Positions 61,371 through 64,000 of a stretch of DNA of 64,000 bases are shown one piece after another. Location of the stretch: positions 838,501 to 902,500 of the forward strand of contig NC_011026.1 of the NCBI RefSeq assembly GCF_000020525.1, in the 5' to 3' direction. The notes under the pieces were generated by a model. It was not told where the DNA came from, made no database searches, and saw nothing but the letters and a program-made list of their open reading frames with translations. A program made the position numbers and the translations under genes. The stretch comes from Chloroherpeton thalassium ATCC 35110. Lineage in GTDB: Bacteria > Bacteroidota > Chlorobiia > Chlorobiales > Chloroherpetonaceae. Position 1 is the stretch's first letter. Every line of letters starts with the position of its first letter.

Positions 61371-63044
61371 ATGGCGCGTTCCAAAATCGTTAAGCATATT
61401 TTTGTGACCGGCGGTGTCGTATCGTCACTTGGCAAAGGCATTCTTTCCGCCTCGCTTGGCGCACTGCTAAAATCTCGTGGGTTGAGAGTTGCTATTCAAA
61501 AATATGACCCATACATCAATGTCGATCCCGGTACCATGTCGCCCTACCAGCATGGCGAAGTTTATGTGACCGACGACGGCGCAGAAACAGACCTCGATTT
61601 AGGACATTACGAACGGTTTCTTGATGAAGCGACTTCCCGCGCCAGCAACATGACTATGGGACGGATTTACAAAACAGTTCTGGACAACGAACGACGCGGC
61701 GACTATCTTGGTGGCACGGTTCAGGTTGTTCCTCATGTTATCGATGAAATTAAAGCACGGATGCTTGACCTTGCTAAAAAAGGAAGCTTTGATGTTGTGA
61801 TTACAGAAATTGGCGGCACGGTTGGCGACATTGAATCGCTCCCGTTTCTCGAAGCTATGCGTCAACTGAAGTTACAATTAGGCTCGAAAAATTTGGTCAA
61901 CATCCACCTAACGCTCGTTCCTTACATTAAATCGGCGGCTGAACTAAAAACAAAACCCACGCAGCACAGCGTTAAAATGCTTCTGGAAATTGGCATTCAA
62001 CCAGATATTTTGGTTTGCCGCAGCGAACACCCACTTTCAAAAGATATCAAGCATAAAATTGGCCTTTTCTGTAACCTAAGCGATTCGGACGTGGTTGGTC
62101 TGTGCGATGCAGAAACCATTTACGAAGTTCCGCTTGTGCTTCACGAAGAAAAGATTGACTCGCTTGTTCTGAAAAAACTCATGCTCAAATCCCCAAAGCC
62201 AGCAGACATCAAAGATTGGAAGGATTTTTCCGGCAAGGTAAAATTCCCAAAAGACGGCGTTGTGGAAATTGGCGTTTGTGGAAAGTATACCAAATATCCT
62301 GATGCTTATAAATCCATTGTTGAATCCTTTATCCATGCTGGCGCAGCAAACAATGTAAAAGTGAAAGTTCGCTGGATGCACTCCGAGGATTTGGAGCAGA
62401 AAGACTGTAAGGTAAATGAAATGCTTCAAGGCATTTCGGGGATTTTGGTTGCGCCCGGTTTCGGCGAACGCGGCATTGAAGGAAAAATCGAGATTGTCAA
62501 AATCGCCAGAGAGCGAAATATTCCGTTTTTCGGCATTTGCCTTGGTATGCAATGCGCCACCATTGAATACGCCCGAAATGTTTGCGGCATGGAAGGCGCA
62601 CACTCGACCGAGTTTGTGAAAAAAACAAAATATCCGGTCATTGATTTAATGGAGCATCAACGCAGTGTGAAGCAAAAAGGTGGAACGATGCGATTAGGCA
62701 GTTATCCCTGTATTTTAGAGGAAAACACCAATGCGTTTGCGGCTTATGGAAAAAACTTGATCAATGAACGCCATCGCCATCGCTACGAATTTAACAATCA
62801 ATTCAAGGAAGAACTTTCGGCAAAAGGTTTAGTGATTGCAGGCGCATCACCAGATGGGGAACTGGTTGAAATTATAGAACTGAAAGGACATCGTTGGTTT
62901 GTCGGCGTGCAATTCCATCCTGAGCTCAAGTCAAGGGTTCACAAGCCTCATCCGCTATTCATATCGTTTGTGGCCGAAGCAAAAAAATTCCGCGACGAAA
63001 TGGCGGTTCATCATTATGAAACATCATCCGTAGAAACGGTGTAG
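61371..63044 (+). CDS. pyrG: CTP synthase
   Basis: Glutamine-dependent CTP synthase of 557 residues, converting UTP to CTP. The synthase domain (1-270) shows [58 protein letters not shown] and [17 protein letters not shown]. The class I glutaminase domain (about 295-540) has the nucleophile in GICLGMQCA and the His-Glu pair in VQFHPELKS. Full length and intact. It follows queG by 85 bp, with no terminator between. Confidence 0.97.
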   Translation: MARSKIVKHIFVTGGVVSSLGKGILSASLGALLKSRGLRVAIQKYDPYINVDPGTMSPYQHGEVYVTDDGAETDLDLGHYERFLDEATSRASNMTMGRIYKTVLDNERRGDYLGGTVQVVPHVIDEIKARMLDLAKKGSFDVVITEIGGTVGDIESLPFLEAMRQLKLQLGSKNLVNIHLTLVPYIKSAAELKTKPTQHSVKMLLEIGIQPDILVCRSEHPLSKDIKHKIGLFCNLSDSDVVGLCDAETIYEVPLVLHEEKIDSLVLKKLMLKSPKPADIKDWKDFSGKVKFPKDGVVEIGVCGKYTKYPDAYKSIVESFIHAGAANNVKVKVRWMHSEDLEQKDCKVNEMLQGISGILVAPGFGERGIEGKIEIVKIARERNIPFFGICLGMQCATIEYARNVCGMEGAHSTEFVKKTKYPVIDLMEHQRSVKQKGGTMRLGSYPCILEENTNAFAAYGKNLINERHRHRYEFNNQFKEELSAKGLVIAGASPDGELVEIIELKGHRWFVGVQFHPELKSRVHKPHPLFISFVAEAKKFRDEMAVHHYETSSVETV

Positions 63045-63123
63045 TTTCACATTTTCAAAATCCCCCACAGCCCATTTTCTCCAATGCTTTTGTGCCCGAA
63101 ACAGAAAGTCGCTTGTTTGCGTG

Positions 63124-64000
63124 CTAAGATTTTATCTCAATGATTAAATTTCCCAACGCATCTATTTTGCCCGAAGCAAATGGCGGCAGCACAATGGTAG
63201 AACTGTATTCTACTAAAATGGCAGGCCCTGAAATTTGATTGCCCGGAAGCAGTTTTTCACGGTCGAATATTTTAGTTCGATATTCACGCCCGTCAAAATG
63301 CACCACTCGCTCCTGAAAATTTGCTAAGTGAGGAATTTCGTCGGTCATTTTTTCAGCAGGTAAAAGCACCGGCTTTTCCGGCGAGCCATATGCACGCAAT
63401 CGAATATTGACAACTTCTATCGCCTTACCTGAATTTCGATAGCCATAAGTTTGCTCATGCTGCGCGGAAAATTTTTCTTCAAAATCTTCTGCGAACGGAA
63501 CGATTAACTCAAACGATTGGCCTTGATAACGCACATCTAAAAAGCGCTCAAGCCGTAATGCGTCGCCGGAAAAACCTTCCCTCGCCATTTCATCAACCGC
63601 TTGGCGCTCAAGCGATGCGAATTTTTCCTGCACTGTGCCAAACGACAAACTCGCGCCTGAAAGCATCACGGTTTGAGAATAATCCTTAATCACATCGGCC
63701 ATAACCATCCCGAATGCCGAAAGAATGCCGGGATTTTTCGGCACAATCACGCGGGGCAACGAAAGCTGGCGAGCAAGCGTGGCGCAATGCAAGCCCCCCG
63801 CACCGCCAAATGAAAACAGCGAAAACTCACGCGGGTCAAAACCTTTTTCAACGGAAATCACGCGAATGGCTCGTTCCATTGTTTGCGTTGGCAACGTCCA
63901 AAATGCCTTCGGCCAGCGCATACGGGTTTAATTTTGCCTTAGCTGACATAGATTCAAATGCCTGCTGAATTTTTTCTTCATGCAGACGCATGTTGCCGCC
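63124..64000 (-). CDS. Hydantoinase/oxoprolinase (HyuA-like), 3' end, apparent frameshift
   Basis: C-terminal part of an ATP-dependent hydantoinase A/oxoprolinase family protein; the 5' part lies beyond the window. The frame ending at 63124 contains ERAIRVISVEKGFDPREFSLFSFGGAGGLHCATLA, the family signature, then the C-terminal domain (RFLDVRYQGQSFELIVPF, GPAILVEYSSTIVLPP). Upstream of about 63880 the family sequence (LNPYALAEGILDVANAN) continues in another frame, joined as ANAN-MERAIRV only if one base is removed at AACAATGG. So there is a single-base insertion: pseudogene or sequence error. The family hydrolyses cyclic amides such as 5-oxoproline. Confidence 0.8.

Overview
The window reads as a chromosomal stretch of a green sulfur bacterium or close relative (phylum Chlorobiota/Chlorobi). 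The support is a single-chain pyruvate:ferredoxin oxidoreductase with a dihydroorotate-dehydrogenase-like neighbour, a bacterial geranylgeranylglyceryl-phosphate synthase beside ispE, c-type cytochromes, MutL with its own endonuclease motifs, and two tandem RNAs with the architecture of the Chlorobi-1 motif. A Chloroherpeton-like organism is my best guess; this is inference from gene content, not from a search. Most genes are housekeeping and vertically inherited in appearance. There is no rRNA, CRISPR array, insertion sequence or prophage. Two tRNAs are present (Arg-CCT, Ala-GGC).

Layout. 1-0.77 kb: a tandem array of a ~122-bp unit, each unit carrying two back-to-back REP-like palindromes. 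0.8-9.6 kb: dut, a cold-shock gene, an EamA transporter, a MoaD-MoeB-rhodanese fusion, a PhzF protein, a Xer recombinase, hpf, a half-size GDT1 protein, and ispE with the GGGP synthase. 9.6-18.6 kb (minus strand): a small protein coupled to a bacterial dynamin, a DUF1015 protein, scpA, a histidine kinase/double-receiver pair and an epimerase. A plus-strand terminator that belongs to no gene lies at 12.3 kb. 18.8-22.9 kb: mutL, tRNA-Arg, an NtrC-type regulator and an MGMT-like protein. 23-28.7 kb (minus): an SDR, then an operon NurA nuclease - TlpA-like lipoprotein - HAS-barrel protein - pyrD.

28.9-29.1 kb: two tandem structured RNAs. 29.1-43 kb: hydrolase, UspA, uppP, a haem protein, the DHOD-like gene, nifJ, a short LOV photoreceptor, a BioB-like radical SAM enzyme, a lipoprotein, an AlbA_2 regulator and ribB under an FMN riboswitch. 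43-55.5 kb: cytochrome c lipoprotein, glycine-zipper protein, site-2 protease, TPR protein, a small amphipathic protein, ileS, a TraR/DksA homologue lacking its zinc cysteines, purF, a membrane protein, a CorC/CNNM protein and tRNA-Ala. 55.6-60.3 kb: ftsX, then the most unusual locus: two paralogous secreted proteins flanking a FecR-domain protein. The second paralogue carries about 26 tetrapeptide Asp/Glu-Glu-Ser-Ser repeats, and a near-identical terminator hairpin follows both the FecR gene and the second paralogue. 60.3-64 kb: queG (apparent frameshift at an A8 tract), pyrG, and the end of a hydantoinase/oxoprolinase gene with another apparent single-base frameshift.

Themes. nifJ fits reductive carbon fixation, linked to ferredoxin. 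ispE and the GGGP synthase connect isoprenoid supply to a prenyl-ether lipid or carrier. NurA and the HAS-barrel protein are parts of a HerA-NurA-type DNA end-processing system whose ATPase is not in the window. Many genes lack a clear Shine-Dalgarno sequence, so several start choices rest on family alignment.
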